Source: an uncultured Pelagibacteraceae bacterium (GTDB taxonomy: Bacteria; Pseudomonadota; Alphaproteobacteria; Pelagibacterales; Pelagibacteraceae). Taken from it: DNA of 53,918 nucleotides. A program made the position numbers and the translations under genes. Below the pieces are notes generated by a model. It was not told the DNA's origin. It saw nothing but the letters and a program-made list of their open reading frames with translations, and made no database searches. The stretch spans positions 1 through 53,918 of the forward strand of contig CACOKN010000007.1 of assembly GCA_902627805.1 (NCBI GenBank). The letters run 5' to 3'. Within the stretch, counting starts at the first letter, position 1. Every line of letters begins with the position of its first letter. Of this stretch, positions 17,873 to 27,646 are shown piece after piece.

Positions 17873-19413
17873 TGTTAAGCAACCTTCTAAAAAACTTATC
17901 TATATTAAAAAAATTTTTATTTATTAATTTTATTTTTTTTACAATTATTGGAATTTTTCTTTTTATTTACTTAAAAAATGTCCAAACAAATTTGATTAAA
18001 AAAAAATCATCTAATCACATTGAAGTGATCAATAATACAATTGATAATTTGACAAGACTAAATGTCAAATTTGTAGAAGATGATATTAGGAAATTTCTTT
18101 TTTCCACAAGATTTCTTTTTCAGAATTTAGATAGAGTGATATTTTTTGATAATCAACTAAACTTAATTGGTGATACAGACACCTTAGATCTTGATCCGAG
18201 ATCATTTTCACAAAGATTAGATATTGTAGAATTTGAGGTGTTAACTGAAAAAAAAACTAAAGAAATCACTGAGAAAAAAAATATTGATTTTGGAAATAAC
18301 AACATCGTTTCTCTTAATGATGTACTTTTAAATTATGCATCCTCTAAAAATTTTGGAACGCCTTTTACTTTTACTCAAGAAGAGTTCAATAAATTTAAGC
18401 TAACTACAATTAAAAATGTAATGCAAAAGGGCGAAAACATTGGTTATTTAGCTATTACAGAAAATGCAAATGATGTTAAAGCAGCTATAGATGAAAGAAA
18501 GACATTTGTAATTAGAACAGCTTTAGCTATTGGCTTAGTGATATTAATTTTCTCTTTTGTTTTAAATAGATATTTCTTAAAACCAATTAAAAATTTAGTA
18601 ACGTATACTGAAACAATCAGAAATAAAGATCCAAAAGTTACTAATCTTGATATTTTAAAAAAAAGAAATGATGAACTAGGATTACTTTCAAAATCGCTAG
18701 ATGATATGACAAATGAATTAACTAAAAGGATTTCACATGCTGAAAATTTTTCAACAGATTTGGTTCATGAAATAAGAAATCCACTAGCTTCTCTCAAGAG
18801 TGCGTCTGAAATTTTACATGATACGACTGATGTTGAGCAAAGGATTAAATTAATTGATATTTTGAGTCACGATGTTCAAAGAATTGAAAGATTGATTACA
18901 GATTATTCACAAATGTTAAAAGATGAAGTTGCGTTAAGTAAAGAAAAAATTAAAAAACTTGATATCGAGCCAATTATTAAATCAGTAGTAGATGATTTTA
19001 ATAATATTTATAAATTAAAAAGAGGAATTAATATTTCTTATTCGAATGATGGAAAAAACAAATATTTGATAAATGGAATAGAAAATAGGATTGAACAAAT
19101 AGTTGCTAACCTTTTGGATAACGCAATATCTTTCAGTGGTGATAATAAAGATGTAATTGTTAAAGTTTCAAAATTGGAAAATGACAAAGTTTCAATAAAT
19201 ATTTTGGACGAAGGACAAGGATTTAAAGAAAAAGATACCAATAAAATATTTAAAAGATTTTATAGTAATAGACCTGATAAATTTGGACAACATTCAGGAC
19301 TTGGTTTAAATATTGTTAAAAATTTAGTCGATTTACATAATGCTACAATAAGAGCATCTAACAGATTAGACAAAAAAGGAGCAAGTATGGAAATTATATT
19401 TCCAAATGCTTAA
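17872..19413 (+). CDS. chvG: Sensor histidine kinase ChvG
   Basis: A membrane sensor kinase of 513 residues, partner of ChvI. Two membrane helices (about residues 12-32 and 205-226) flank a roughly 170-residue periplasmic sensor region. A HAMP domain follows (LNRYFLKPIKNLVTYTETIR). The dimerisation domain has the H-box STDLVHEIRNPLASLKSAS with His299. The ATPase domain shows the N-box VANLLDNAISFS, the G1 box LDEGQGF and the G2 box GLGLNIVKNLV. It overlaps chvI by one base, so the two are co-translated. In rhizobia the periplasmic inhibitor ExoR controls this kinase; no exoR is in the window. Confidence 0.92.
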   Translation: MLSNLLKNLSILKKFLFINFIFFTIIGIFLFIYLKNVQTNLIKKKSSNHIEVINNTIDNLTRLNVKFVEDDIRKFLFSTRFLFQNLDRVIFFDNQLNLIGDTDTLDLDPRSFSQRLDIVEFEVLTEKKTKEITEKKNIDFGNNNIVSLNDVLLNYASSKNFGTPFTFTQEEFNKFKLTTIKNVMQKGENIGYLAITENANDVKAAIDERKTFVIRTALAIGLVILIFSFVLNRYFLKPIKNLVTYTETIRNKDPKVTNLDILKKRNDELGLLSKSLDDMTNELTKRISHAENFSTDLVHEIRNPLASLKSASEILHDTTDVEQRIKLIDILSHDVQRIERLITDYSQMLKDEVALSKEKIKKLDIEPIIKSVVDDFNNIYKLKRGINISYSNDGKNKYLINGIENRIEQIVANLLDNAISFSGDNKDVIVKVSKLENDKVSINILDEGQGFKEKDTNKIFKRFYSNRPDKFGQHSGLGLNIVKNLVDLHNATIRASNRLDKKGASMEIIFPNA

Positions 19414-19458
19414 AGAGTTCTATTGATTAATTAATTCTTTATTGTTAGAAGACGCACC

Positions 19459-20745
19459 ATGGAAGATTTCAAAGTTAAAGATTTGACCCAAGCTGAATTT
19501 GGAAGAAAAGAAATTTCAATAGCAGAGAGTGAAATGCCTGGCTTAATGGCTTTAAGAGAAGAATACTCTGGAAAGTCACCGCTAAAAGGAGCGAAAATTA
19601 TTGGATGTCTGCACATGACTATTCAAACAGCTGTTTTAATTGAAACCCTTGTAGCTTTAGGTGCTGAGGTAAGATGGTCATCTTGTAATATTTTTTCAAC
19701 TCAAGATCATGCAGCGGCTGCAATCGCCAAAGCTGGAATTCCAGTATATGCTTGGAAGGGAGAAACTGAAGAGGAATATATTTGGTGTATTAAACAAACG
19801 ATTGAGGGTAAAAAAGATTGGGCGCCAAACATGCTTTTAGATGATGGAGGTGATCTCACTGCAATGATGCACCAAGAGTACAAAGAATTACTTAAAAATG
19901 TGAAAGGTGTTTCAGAGGAGACAACAACAGGCATTAAAGCTCTTAATAAAATGGAAAAAGATAAAACTTTGTTAGTGCCTGCAATAAATGTAAATGACTC
20001 TGTCACTAAATCTAAATTTGACAATCTCTATGGATGTAGAGAAAGTTTAGTTGATGGCATAAGAAGAGCTACAGATGTTATGATGTCTGGAAAAATTGCT
20101 ATAGTAGCTGGATTTGGAGATGTTGGTAAAGGAAGTGCTGCATCTTTAAGACAAAGCGGTGCTAGAGTATTAGTTACAGAAGCTGACCCGATTTGTGCAT
20201 TACAAGCAGCAATGGAAGGTTATGAAGTGGTTTTGATGGAAGAGGCAATTAGCAAAGCTGACATCGTCGTTACAGCAACTGGTAACAAAGATATTGTTAC
20301 AGCTGATCATATGAGAGAAATGAAAGATAGAGCAATTTTGTGTAACATAGGACACTTTGATAACGAAATTCAAGTTGAAGCTTTAAAAAATTATAAATGG
20401 ACTGAAGTAAAACCTCAAGTTCACGAGATAGAATTACCAAGTAAAAAAAGGATTATTTTACTAGCAGAAGGTAGATTAGTTAATTTAGGTTGTGCTACAG
20501 GTCACCCAAGTTTTGTAATGAGCGCGTCGTTTACTAACCAAGTGATTGCACAGATAGAGCTTTGGAATAATCATAAAAACTACGAGAACAAAGTTTATGT
20601 TTTACCAAAACATCTAGATGAGAAGGTTGCTACACTTCACCTTAAGAAAGTTGGAGCAAAATTAACCAAATTATCAAAAGAACAGGCGGACTATATAAGT
20701 GTTGGAGTCGAAGGTCCTTTTAAACCTAATGCCTACCGCTATTAA
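19459..20745 (+). CDS. ahcY: Adenosylhomocysteinase (SAH hydrolase)
   Basis: Hydrolyses S-adenosylhomocysteine to homocysteine and adenosine, removing the inhibitory product of methylation; a cytoplasmic NAD-containing tetramer. It has 428 residues. Recognisable parts are [35 protein letters not shown], the catalytic DDGGD segment, [13 protein letters not shown] with its lysine, the Rossmann [12 protein letters not shown], and the C-terminal KPNAYRY that reaches into the neighbouring NAD site. The 45 nt upstream gap is too short and unstructured for a SAH riboswitch. The start of tsaE lies inside the last codons. Confidence 0.96.
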   Translation: MEDFKVKDLTQAEFGRKEISIAESEMPGLMALREEYSGKSPLKGAKIIGCLHMTIQTAVLIETLVALGAEVRWSSCNIFSTQDHAAAAIAKAGIPVYAWKGETEEEYIWCIKQTIEGKKDWAPNMLLDDGGDLTAMMHQEYKELLKNVKGVSEETTTGIKALNKMEKDKTLLVPAINVNDSVTKSKFDNLYGCRESLVDGIRRATDVMMSGKIAIVAGFGDVGKGSAASLRQSGARVLVTEADPICALQAAMEGYEVVLMEEAISKADIVVTATGNKDIVTADHMREMKDRAILCNIGHFDNEIQVEALKNYKWTEVKPQVHEIELPSKKRIILLAEGRLVNLGCATGHPSFVMSASFTNQVIAQIELWNNHKNYENKVYVLPKHLDEKVATLHLKKVGAKLTKLSKEQADYISVGVEGPFKPNAYRY

Positions 20746-21178
20746 AAGTGATAGAATAGATTTATCTTCAGAAAAAGAAACAGAGGAACTTGCTGGTACA
20801 TTTTTAAAAAAAATCGAGCCTGGAAGCTTTATTTTTTTATATGGTGAAATTGGAGTAGGAAAAACTACTTTTATTAGATATCTTATTAATCAATTTCAAA
20901 AACTTAATAAATTAGAGATAACAGAAGTTACAAGCCCCACTTTTAATTTGTTAAATGAGTATCAAATAAATAATTTCAAGATAAATCATTATGATCTATT
21001 TAGATTAAAATCTGCCGAAGAAATTAAAAATTTAGATTTATTTGAGGATAATAAAAACATAATTACTTTAGTAGAATGGCCACAAATAATTAAAGAAAAA
21101 CCAAAAAATTTGATAGAATTATTTTTCGAGTATGGAAATGACCATAAAACTAGATCTGTGCAAATTAAAGGTTTATAG
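20729..21178 (+). CDS. tsaE: tRNA threonylcarbamoyladenosine ATPase TsaE
   Basis: A P-loop ATPase required with TsaB, TsaC and TsaD for the t6A37 modification of ANN-decoding tRNAs. From the ATG at 20729 it has about 149 residues and overlaps ahcY by 17 nt. A GTG at 20699 is possible but would give an uncharacteristic N-terminal extension. The Walker A motif is [14 protein letters not shown], followed by [11 protein letters not shown] and the Walker B-like HYDLFRL, with VEWPQII near the end. TsaE followed by amgK and murU is a conserved alphaproteobacterial arrangement. Confidence 0.92.
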   Translation: MPTAIKSDRIDLSSEKETEELAGTFLKKIEPGSFIFLYGEIGVGKTTFIRYLINQFQKLNKLEITEVTSPTFNLLNEYQINNFKINHYDLFRLKSAEEIKNLDLFEDNKNIITLVEWPQIIKEKPKNLIELFFEYGNDHKTRSVQIKGL

Positions 21179-21191
21179 CTTCTATTCCTGA

Positions 21192-22130
21192 ATGCCAAAA
21201 TTAATAAAAATAAAGGGGGATGCATCTTTTAGAAGTTTTTTTAGAAAGAAAGTAAATGGTAAATCTTCTATTGTTGTTTACGCCAAAAAAGAAAAATTTA
21301 AAAATTTACTTGTATACGATGCGGTAAATAAAATTTTAAGCAAGAATAATATTTTAGCACCAAAGTTATATACTCAAAGATATGATAAAAATTTTATTGA
21401 AATAGAAGATTTTGGAAATGAAACTGTTTTCAGTATATTAAAAAAAAAGAGTAAAAATAAACTAAGCTATTTTAATCAAATAATTAAATTGTTAATACAA
21501 ATGCAGTCTATAAAAAATAGAAAAGAAAAAAATTTTAGAAATCAAAATTATACAATTCCAAAATATGATAAAAAGATTTTGATAAATGAGGCAAATTTAT
21601 TTTGTGATTGGTATGCAAAGAATAATTTATCAAAATTAAAGAAAAAAAAATTTTGTAAAAATTTTAAAAAGATTATTAAAGAATTAACTTTGAAATTAAA
21701 ATTAAAAGATAATATTTTTGTCCACAGAGATTTTCATGTTTCAAATTTAATGTTAGTTAAAAACCAAATAGGTCTTATTGATAGTCAGGACGCATTAATT
21801 GGTAACAAAGCTTATGATTTAGCTTCTTTGATAGATGATGTAAGACTAAAAACTTCTAATTCATTTAAAGATAAAATCTTTAAGCTTTATATAAAAAGAC
21901 AAAAAAAATTGGATATAAAAAAATTCAAGAATGATTTTGAAATATTATCAGTTTTAAGAAATCTAAAAATTATTGGAATATTTACTCGTCTATCACTCAG
22001 GGATAGAAAAAAAAATTACCTAAGATTAATTCCCTACACTTGGCAACTGATTAATATGCGTATTGATCAAAACCAAACATTCATTGATTTGAAAAATTTA
22101 TTAAATCAAAATTTTAAAAAGATTAAATGA
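21192..22130 (+). CDS. amgK: Sugar kinase AmgK (N-acetylmuramate/N-acetylglucosamine anomeric kinase)
   Basis: An aminoglycoside-phosphotransferase-fold kinase of 312 residues. In Pseudomonas and Caulobacter AmgK phosphorylates MurNAc or GlcNAc at C1, in the recycling route that bypasses de novo UDP-MurNAc synthesis. The N-terminal SFRSFFRKKVNGKSSIVVYAKK resembles the AmgK start. The catalytic loop is VHRDFHVSNLML and the metal-binding segment is LIDSQDALIG, followed by AYDLASLIDD. It shares an ATGA overlap with murU. The family fold is clear, and the substrate call rests on the adjacent murU. Confidence 0.85.
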   Translation: MPKLIKIKGDASFRSFFRKKVNGKSSIVVYAKKEKFKNLLVYDAVNKILSKNNILAPKLYTQRYDKNFIEIEDFGNETVFSILKKKSKNKLSYFNQIIKLLIQMQSIKNRKEKNFRNQNYTIPKYDKKILINEANLFCDWYAKNNLSKLKKKKFCKNFKKIIKELTLKLKLKDNIFVHRDFHVSNLMLVKNQIGLIDSQDALIGNKAYDLASLIDDVRLKTSNSFKDKIFKLYIKRQKKLDIKKFKNDFEILSVLRNLKIIGIFTRLSLRDRKKNYLRLIPYTWQLINMRIDQNQTFIDLKNLLNQNFKKIK

Positions 22131-22816
22131 GAATTAAAACAGCTTTGATATTATGTGCAGGCCTCGGAACAAGGTTAAATCCCCTTACTTTAAAGACACC
22201 TAAGCCTCTTTTAAGATTAAATAATAAAACAATGTTAGAGGTTTGCATAAATCTTATTATGAAACTGGGTGTTCAAAAAATTTTTATCAACACATTTCAT
22301 TTAGGAGATCAAATTTCAAAATTTATTGAAAATAAAAAGTTTCCAATAAACATTCAAATAATCAAAGAAGAAAATGAAATACTTAATACAGGTGGAGGAA
22401 TATTAAATTTGATCAATTATTCAGATGATAATGATTTCATAATTTTTAACCCTGATACTTTATGGCACAAAGATTATTTTCATGAAATCACTCAAATGCA
22501 AAATTTTTATTTTTTAAATAAATTAGATAATGTTCTCCTGCTATCAAATAAAGAATTGAGTTTTGATAAAAATTTTTTAGGTGATTTTACATTGGAAAAT
22601 AATTTGTTAAAAAAAAATGAAAAAAATGATTTGATATATATTGGTTGTCAAATTCTGAACAAAAGTTTATTTAAAGAATATAAAGTCTCAAATTTTTCTA
22701 TTTCAAAAATATGGGATAATTTACAAAAAAAAAATAAATTAAATGGTTTTCAAAGTAAAAAAAAATTTTATCATTTAACAAATTTAAATGTCTTTAAAAA
22801 ACTAAAAGATCTTTAG
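22127..22816 (+). CDS. murU: N-acetylmuramate-1-phosphate uridylyltransferase MurU
   Basis: A sugar-1-phosphate nucleotidyltransferase of 229 residues that converts MurNAc-1-phosphate and UTP into UDP-MurNAc. The N-terminal motif ALILCAGLGTRLNPLTLKTPKPLL is the nucleotide-binding signature, with INTFHLGDQI, ILNTGGGI and the metal-binding FNPDTLW further on. Its length matches MurU rather than the longer GlmU or RmlA. It overlaps amgK by 4 nt, and its 3' end overlaps the convergent gpmA by 23 nt. Together with AmpG this indicates a cytoplasmic peptidoglycan salvage route. Confidence 0.87.
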   Translation: MRIKTALILCAGLGTRLNPLTLKTPKPLLRLNNKTMLEVCINLIMKLGVQKIFINTFHLGDQISKFIENKKFPINIQIIKEENEILNTGGGILNLINYSDDNDFIIFNPDTLWHKDYFHEITQMQNFYFLNKLDNVLLLSNKELSFDKNFLGDFTLENNLLKKNEKNDLIYIGCQILNKSLFKEYKVSNFSISKIWDNLQKKNKLNGFQSKKKFYHLTNLNVFKKLKDL

Positions 22817-23507
22817 CTCTTTCCTTATCAAGATATTCACATTTCACAATTGTAAAATTTTCTTTAAATTCTATCAACATTGGGTTTCCAGTCGGGATTT
22901 CTAAATTAGAAATTTGTGTATTATCTAAATTAAATAAATTTTTACATAAAGCTCTGATAGAGTTTCCGTGTGCAGATATTAAAACATTATTATTTTTTAA
23001 ATTTTCTTTCACGTGTTCTTCAAAAAAATTTATAACTCTTTCATAAGTATCTTTTAAAGACTCAGTGTTAGGTAATAATTCTTTCGGTATTTGTTTATAA
23101 GCATCAATGTTAAGTGGATGATACGGACTTTCCTTTTTTAGTGGATCTGGTTTTAGATCCCATGATCTTCTAAACTCATGAATTTTATCCTCACCAACTT
23201 TTTTACTCATTTCAATTTTATTTAAACCAGTTAGTGCCCCGTAATGTCTCTCATTCAATTGCCAAGCTCTAGTAAAATTTTTTTTATCATCTAATTCTTG
23301 TTGAATTATTTTAAGAGTGTTATTTGCTCTTAATTGAAGAGAAGTGTAATAAAAGTCAATTTTAATGTCTTTGTTTTTCAATAAGGATCCTGCTTTTTTT
23401 GCCTCCAATATACCTTTTTCGGTCAAATCAACATCCACCCAACCAGTAAATTTTTTCTCTAAATTCCAAGTACTTTGTCCATGCCTTACTAAGATTAAAA
23501 AACTCAT
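22794..23507 (-). CDS. gpmA: 2,3-bisphosphoglycerate-dependent phosphoglycerate mutase
   Basis: Interconverts 3- and 2-phosphoglycerate in glycolysis and gluconeogenesis. This is the cofactor-dependent form with 237 residues. The phosphohistidine motif LVRHGQSTWN has His9. Other family pieces are FTGWVDVDLTEKG, LQLRANNTL, LNERHYGALTGLNK and the second catalytic histidine in SAHGNSIRAL. The start is the ATG at 23507. It is convergent with murU and divergent from the VanZ-like gene, with 45 nt between starts. Confidence 0.95.
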   Translation of the reverse strand: MSFLILVRHGQSTWNLEKKFTGWVDVDLTEKGILEAKKAGSLLKNKDIKIDFYYTSLQLRANNTLKIIQQELDDKKNFTRAWQLNERHYGALTGLNKIEMSKKVGEDKIHEFRRSWDLKPDPLKKESPYHPLNIDAYKQIPKELLPNTESLKDTYERVINFFEEHVKENLKNNNVLISAHGNSIRALCKNLFNLDNTQISNLEIPTGNPMLIEFKENFTIVKCEYLDKERAKDLLVF

Positions 23508-23552
23508 ATAATTATCTTTAAATTAAATTTATAAATAAAACTATTAAATTAA

Positions 23553-23948
23553 ATGATAAATTTTTTTTCAAAATTTAAAATATTTTTTTTTGTAATTAAT
23601 TTATTATTAATTGTCTTATATTTATTCCCAGGAAGTTTATTGGGATGTATTTTTTTTGATAATTGTAAAGTGCAACCACAAATTACATCAGATTTTATAA
23701 TATCATCTAACCATTTTTACGCTTTTGGTTTAGTTTCTATTCTAGGATATTTGACTTTTTTAAATTCAGAAAAATTAAAACAAGTTTTATATTATCTTTT
23801 AATAATTTCAGTTCTATTAGAAGTGTTTCATATCGTAATTCCTGAAAGGAGTTTTCAGTGGTCAGATCTGTTCGGAAATTTATTAGGGGTGGTAGTTGTA
23901 ATTTTTGTTAAGAATCTTATAAATAAATATGGGACTACTAAAAAATAA
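23553..23948 (+). CDS. VanZ-like small membrane protein
   Basis: A 131-residue membrane protein with three to four helices (about 8-28, 55-70, 76-95 and 105-124). The pattern SSNHFYAFGLVSILGYL, then a charged helix end, then LEVFHIVIPERSFQWSDLFGNLLGVV matches the VanZ family, whose core is an acidic/aromatic pair followed by DxxxNxxG. The biochemical function of small VanZ proteins is not known; one homologue gives low-level teicoplanin resistance. It overlaps the transglycosylase-like gene by 20 nt, so the two are probably co-expressed, hinting at an envelope role. Confidence 0.7.
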   Translation: MINFFSKFKIFFFVINLLLIVLYLFPGSLLGCIFFDNCKVQPQITSDFIISSNHFYAFGLVSILGYLTFLNSEKLKQVLYYLLIISVLLEVFHIVIPERSFQWSDLFGNLLGVVVVIFVKNLINKYGTTKK

Positions 23949-24528
23949 ATTTATAATATTTTTTATTTTTTTCTTAACAGGATGTTCATCAATTCCATCA
24001 AATACTGCAAATAGTTGTTCAATATTTAATGAGCGTTATCTCTGGTATAAGTATGTAAAAAAAACAGAGCAAAAATGGGGCACTCCTATTTATATTCAAT
24101 TAGCTATAATAAAAATGGAATCAGATTTTGACTGGTTAGCTAAACCAGCTAGACAAAAAATATTTAAAGTAATCCCTTATAAACGCCCATCAAGTTCATT
24201 TGGATATTCTCAGGCAGTAAAAGGGACTTGGGAACAATATAAAAAAGAAACAGGAAATAAGTTAGCAACAAGAGTTAGATTTAAAGATAGTGTTGATTTT
24301 ATTGGTTGGTATACCAGCAAATCAGAAACTATTTTAAAAATTTCTAAACAAGATGCTTTTAAACAATATTTGGCCTATCATGAGGGCTGGGGAAATTTTA
24401 AGTATTATAAAAAAAATAAAAAAGTTATTGGGTTAGCTAAAAAAGTAGAGAAACAATCTAATATTTATAAAAAACAATTATTAGGTTGCAGCAATTCTTT
24501 AAATAAAAATAAATATATTATTTTTTAG
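23929..24528 (+). CDS. Lytic transglycosylase-like (SLT domain) lipoprotein
   Basis: A 199-residue predicted lipoprotein. The signal sequence ends in the lipobox LTGC with Cys19, so it should be anchored to a membrane facing the periplasm. The mature part resembles an SLT domain: IYIQLAIIKMESDFDW places a catalytic-type Glu at about residue 64, SSFGYSQAVKGTWEQYKKETG matches the goose-lysozyme-like GlyxxQ block, and AYHEGWG is the usual Tyr-containing third motif. Such enzymes cleave the glycan strand and release anhydro-muropeptides, the substrate of AmpG. Activity is inferred from motifs only. It is convergent with the RND gene (11 nt overlap). Confidence 0.78.
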   Translation: MGLLKNKFIIFFIFFLTGCSSIPSNTANSCSIFNERYLWYKYVKKTEQKWGTPIYIQLAIIKMESDFDWLAKPARQKIFKVIPYKRPSSSFGYSQAVKGTWEQYKKETGNKLATRVRFKDSVDFIGWYTSKSETILKISKQDAFKQYLAYHEGWGNFKYYKKNKKVIGLAKKVEKQSNIYKKQLLGCSNSLNKNKYIIF

Positions 24529-27500
24529 AAAGTTCTTTTTTTAACTCTAGGTCTATTATGTCAATCCGTTTAGTGTTTCTTGCTAAAGCTAAATACATTG
24601 ATGGGGTAACATATAATGTGAAAAAAGTTGAAATTATCATACCACCCAAGATGGTTGCTCCCACAGCTAATCTTGATCCTTCACCTGCGCCTGGGCCAAT
24701 ATTCCCTATAACCAAGGGTATCATCGCGATCATTGTACTTAGTGATGTCATAATGATAGGTCTAAATCTTACTGCACAAGCTTCTTTCACAGCTAATTCA
24801 ATACTTTTTCCTGTAGTCCTTATTCGGTTGGCATAATCAACAATTAAAATACTATTTTTAGTCGATATTCCGATAAGTATTATCAAAGCGATCTGAGAGA
24901 AAATATTAACTGAACTATTCAAAAATAAAATAAATACTAACCCACCAAAAATTGCCAAAGGAACTGTTAAAACTATAATGAATGGATGAATGAATGAATT
25001 AAATGTTGCTGCCATCACCAAGTAAGCAGTGAGCAATGCAAGAGCAAAAATTATAAATAATTCATTACTAGTTTCTTTAATTTCTTCTGATTTACCTTTC
25101 CAGGTAATTTGATTTTTTGGAGCCAAATCTTCCATGATATTTTCAAAGAATTTTATCGCCTCAGCCAAAGTGTATCCTTCGTTAATATTTGCAGAAATTG
25201 TGACCGCTCGTTGTCTATTGTACCTCGCAAGTTGTTTCGCTGAACCTTCCTCTTTAAAACTAACTAGATTTGATAAAGAGATTAGTTTTCCATTTGTTTC
25301 AGAACGAACAAAAATTTTAGAAACTCCTTCTTTATTCCTTCTATCAGATAAATATTGCTGAACTATAATTGGGTATTCTTTACCTAATTTATTGAAAGTT
25401 GTAATTTTTTTTCCACCATAAAGAGTTTCAAGTGTTTCTCCTATTGCTTTTGTTGAAACACCTAAATCTTTAGCTTTATTTTTATTAATTACTAATTTCA
25501 CTTCAGGTTTGTTTCGATTGTAATCAGACTCAATTCTTGAGAGACCTTTATTTGATCTTAATTTTCTAATCACTCTTTTTTGAATTTCTTCAAGTTCCTC
25601 ATAGGTACTTCCATAGATAACCATTTGTACTGGCTTATTATAATTAGATACCCTGATTGACTGTGGAGATATTGGAAATGCAAGAGCTTGAGGTAATGTA
25701 ACAATTTTTCCAATAGCTTCTCTTAAAACGACTTGTTGTCCTTTTTTTCTATTTTTCCAGTCATCTAAAAGTGCAATTATAATAAAACTATTATATGAGT
25801 TTGCTGAACCACCAAAACCAGGTACTCTCATAATAAATCTTGAGTATGGACTATCTTCAGCTTGTAAAAGTGGAATTAATCTAGCTTCGACTTTTTGTGC
25901 TTGTTCTTGTGTGTACTCAAAAGAGCTTCCTTCATCCGTTGCACCAATAATTAAATAGGCACCACGATCTTCCATCGGCAATAATTCTTTTTTAGAGAAA
26001 CTAAACAATAATACAGAGCAAATAATTATAAATATAATAAAAGAACCCACTGATTTTGTTTTGTGAGCAATTATATCTAAAGTCTCTCTATAGAATTTTG
26101 AAAATCCTAAAAATATTTTTTCAAATTTTTGAATAAAAATCCTCTTTGAGGTTTTTTTATTTAAAAATTTACTTGCGAGCATTGGCGAAAGGGTAAGAGC
26201 AACAAATGATGAGACAACTATTGAAAATGATAATGCAATTGCTGTTTCTCTAAATAATGTTCCTGAAATTCCCTCTATGAATATCAATGGCAAAAATACA
26301 GCTACTAGAATTAATGTTGTTGCTATGATTGCAAATGAAATTTGTTTAGATCCTTTATAAGCAGCAACTAGCGGGGTTTCTCCATTTTCAATTCTTCGAT
26401 ATATCGCATCAGTCATAATCACTGAGTCGTCAGTAATTATACCGATTGCTAAAATAAAACTTAAAAGAACAAATATATTTATCGACAATCCAAAAATATA
26501 AAGACCTAGAAAAGATGCTATCAAGCTTACTGGGAGAGCAATTGCTGGAACGACTACAGCTTTAAGATTCCCAAGAAATAAATAAATTATTAGAACTACT
26601 AATACAAAAGCAATCAAAAGAGTTTTATATACTTCTTCAATAGCAGCTTCTATGTAGTTTGCTCTATTAAATGAAACTCTTAAATCTAATTCGTTTGGTA
26701 AAGATTTTTTAACTTCCACTATCTTTTTTTTGATTTCATTTGAAAGTTCGACTGTTGAAGCTCCACTTCTCGCATAAATACCAATACCTACTGTCCTTAA
26801 ATTAACCTGATCTTTTGCTTGGGCTTTAAAAAGTGTTTTCTCTGAAACAGGTCCAAATTCAATATTAGCAACATCAGATAACAAAATTACTTTATTATTT
26901 GTTTTTTTGATTGGTAATTGTTTTATCGAATTTATATCGTTGTATGATTTATCTAAATTTAAAGTTAGGTCAATATTATCTGCCTCAAGAGTACCAGCTG
27001 GAAGACTTATATTTTCTCCCCGCATTGCAAGTTCGACTTCCTTAATAGTTAAATCATTTGCAGCAAGTTTAATTGGATCTATCCAAACTCTGATACTTAA
27101 TTCTCTTAGACCACCAACAAGAATCCTTCCAACATTTTTAATACTAGAAAACTGATCCACTAAATATCTTTCTGCATAGTCTCCTAGTTCAAGATCGCTC
27201 CAAGTTGCAGATGATAAGGACAACCACATAGTTGTAGTAAAACCAGCTGCCCTTTTTAATATTTGAGGAGGATCAGACTCAGATGGTAAATTATCCACAA
27301 CTCTTGCAACTCTCTCTCTAATGTCATTTGCAGCATTATCTAAATCAATGCTAGTATCAAACTCTACATTAATTGTGCTTCTTCCATTCTCAGATTTTGA
27401 GTCTATATTTTTTATACCTTCAGCACCTCCAATAACATCTTCAACGACTTGAGTAACTTCTTGATCCACAATTGATGCTGATGCAGATTTGTAATCTACT

Positions 27501-27646
27501 TGGACTTGGACTACAGGCGGCTGAATTCCATTGGGTAATTCTCTAACTGGTAATTTCCAAAAGACAAATAAACCAAAAATAATCAAGATTAAAGACATTA
27601 CCCAAGAAACAGCTGGTCTTTTTATGCTTAGTTCAGTAATAAACAT
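24518..27646 (-). CDS. RND-family efflux transporter, HAE1 type (AcrB/MexF-like)
   Basis: A proton-driven inner-membrane pump of 1042 residues, the full length for AcrB-like proteins. It has twelve membrane helices and two large periplasmic loops. The proton-relay residues are visible: the Asp pair in GIITDDSVIM (helix 4) and the lysine in LIGISTKNSILIVDYANR (helix 10). The N-terminus FITELSIKRPAVSWVMSLILIIFG is typical. It directly follows its adaptor gene with no gap. No outer-membrane TolC-type gene is present in the window. Substrates cannot be deduced. Confidence 0.93.
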   Translation of the reverse strand: MFITELSIKRPAVSWVMSLILIIFGLFVFWKLPVRELPNGIQPPVVQVQVDYKSASASIVDQEVTQVVEDVIGGAEGIKNIDSKSENGRSTINVEFDTSIDLDNAANDIRERVARVVDNLPSESDPPQILKRAAGFTTTMWLSLSSATWSDLELGDYAERYLVDQFSSIKNVGRILVGGLRELSIRVWIDPIKLAANDLTIKEVELAMRGENISLPAGTLEADNIDLTLNLDKSYNDINSIKQLPIKKTNNKVILLSDVANIEFGPVSEKTLFKAQAKDQVNLRTVGIGIYARSGASTVELSNEIKKKIVEVKKSLPNELDLRVSFNRANYIEAAIEEVYKTLLIAFVLVVLIIYLFLGNLKAVVVPAIALPVSLIASFLGLYIFGLSINIFVLLSFILAIGIITDDSVIMTDAIYRRIENGETPLVAAYKGSKQISFAIIATTLILVAVFLPLIFIEGISGTLFRETAIALSFSIVVSSFVALTLSPMLASKFLNKKTSKRIFIQKFEKIFLGFSKFYRETLDIIAHKTKSVGSFIIFIIICSVLLFSFSKKELLPMEDRGAYLIIGATDEGSSFEYTQEQAQKVEARLIPLLQAEDSPYSRFIMRVPGFGGSANSYNSFIIIALLDDWKNRKKGQQVVLREAIGKIVTLPQALAFPISPQSIRVSNYNKPVQMVIYGSTYEELEEIQKRVIRKLRSNKGLSRIESDYNRNKPEVKLVINKNKAKDLGVSTKAIGETLETLYGGKKITTFNKLGKEYPIIVQQYLSDRRNKEGVSKIFVRSETNGKLISLSNLVSFKEEGSAKQLARYNRQRAVTISANINEGYTLAEAIKFFENIMEDLAPKNQITWKGKSEEIKETSNELFIIFALALLTAYLVMAATFNSFIHPFIIVLTVPLAIFGGLVFILFLNSSVNIFSQIALIILIGISTKNSILIVDYANRIRTTGKSIELAVKEACAVRFRPIIMTSLSTMIAMIPLVIGNIGPGAGEGSRLAVGATILGGMIISTFFTLYVTPSMYLALARNTKRIDIIDLELKKELSKK

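Noticed and set aside
19414..19458. SAH riboswitch upstream of ahcY
   Set aside because: The gap is 45 nt and AT-rich, without the GC-rich pseudoknot expected of that class.
19707..20024. 105-codon frame antisense to ahcY
   Set aside because: It lies entirely within a highly conserved gene and has a serine-rich, non-family translation, so it is a shadow frame.
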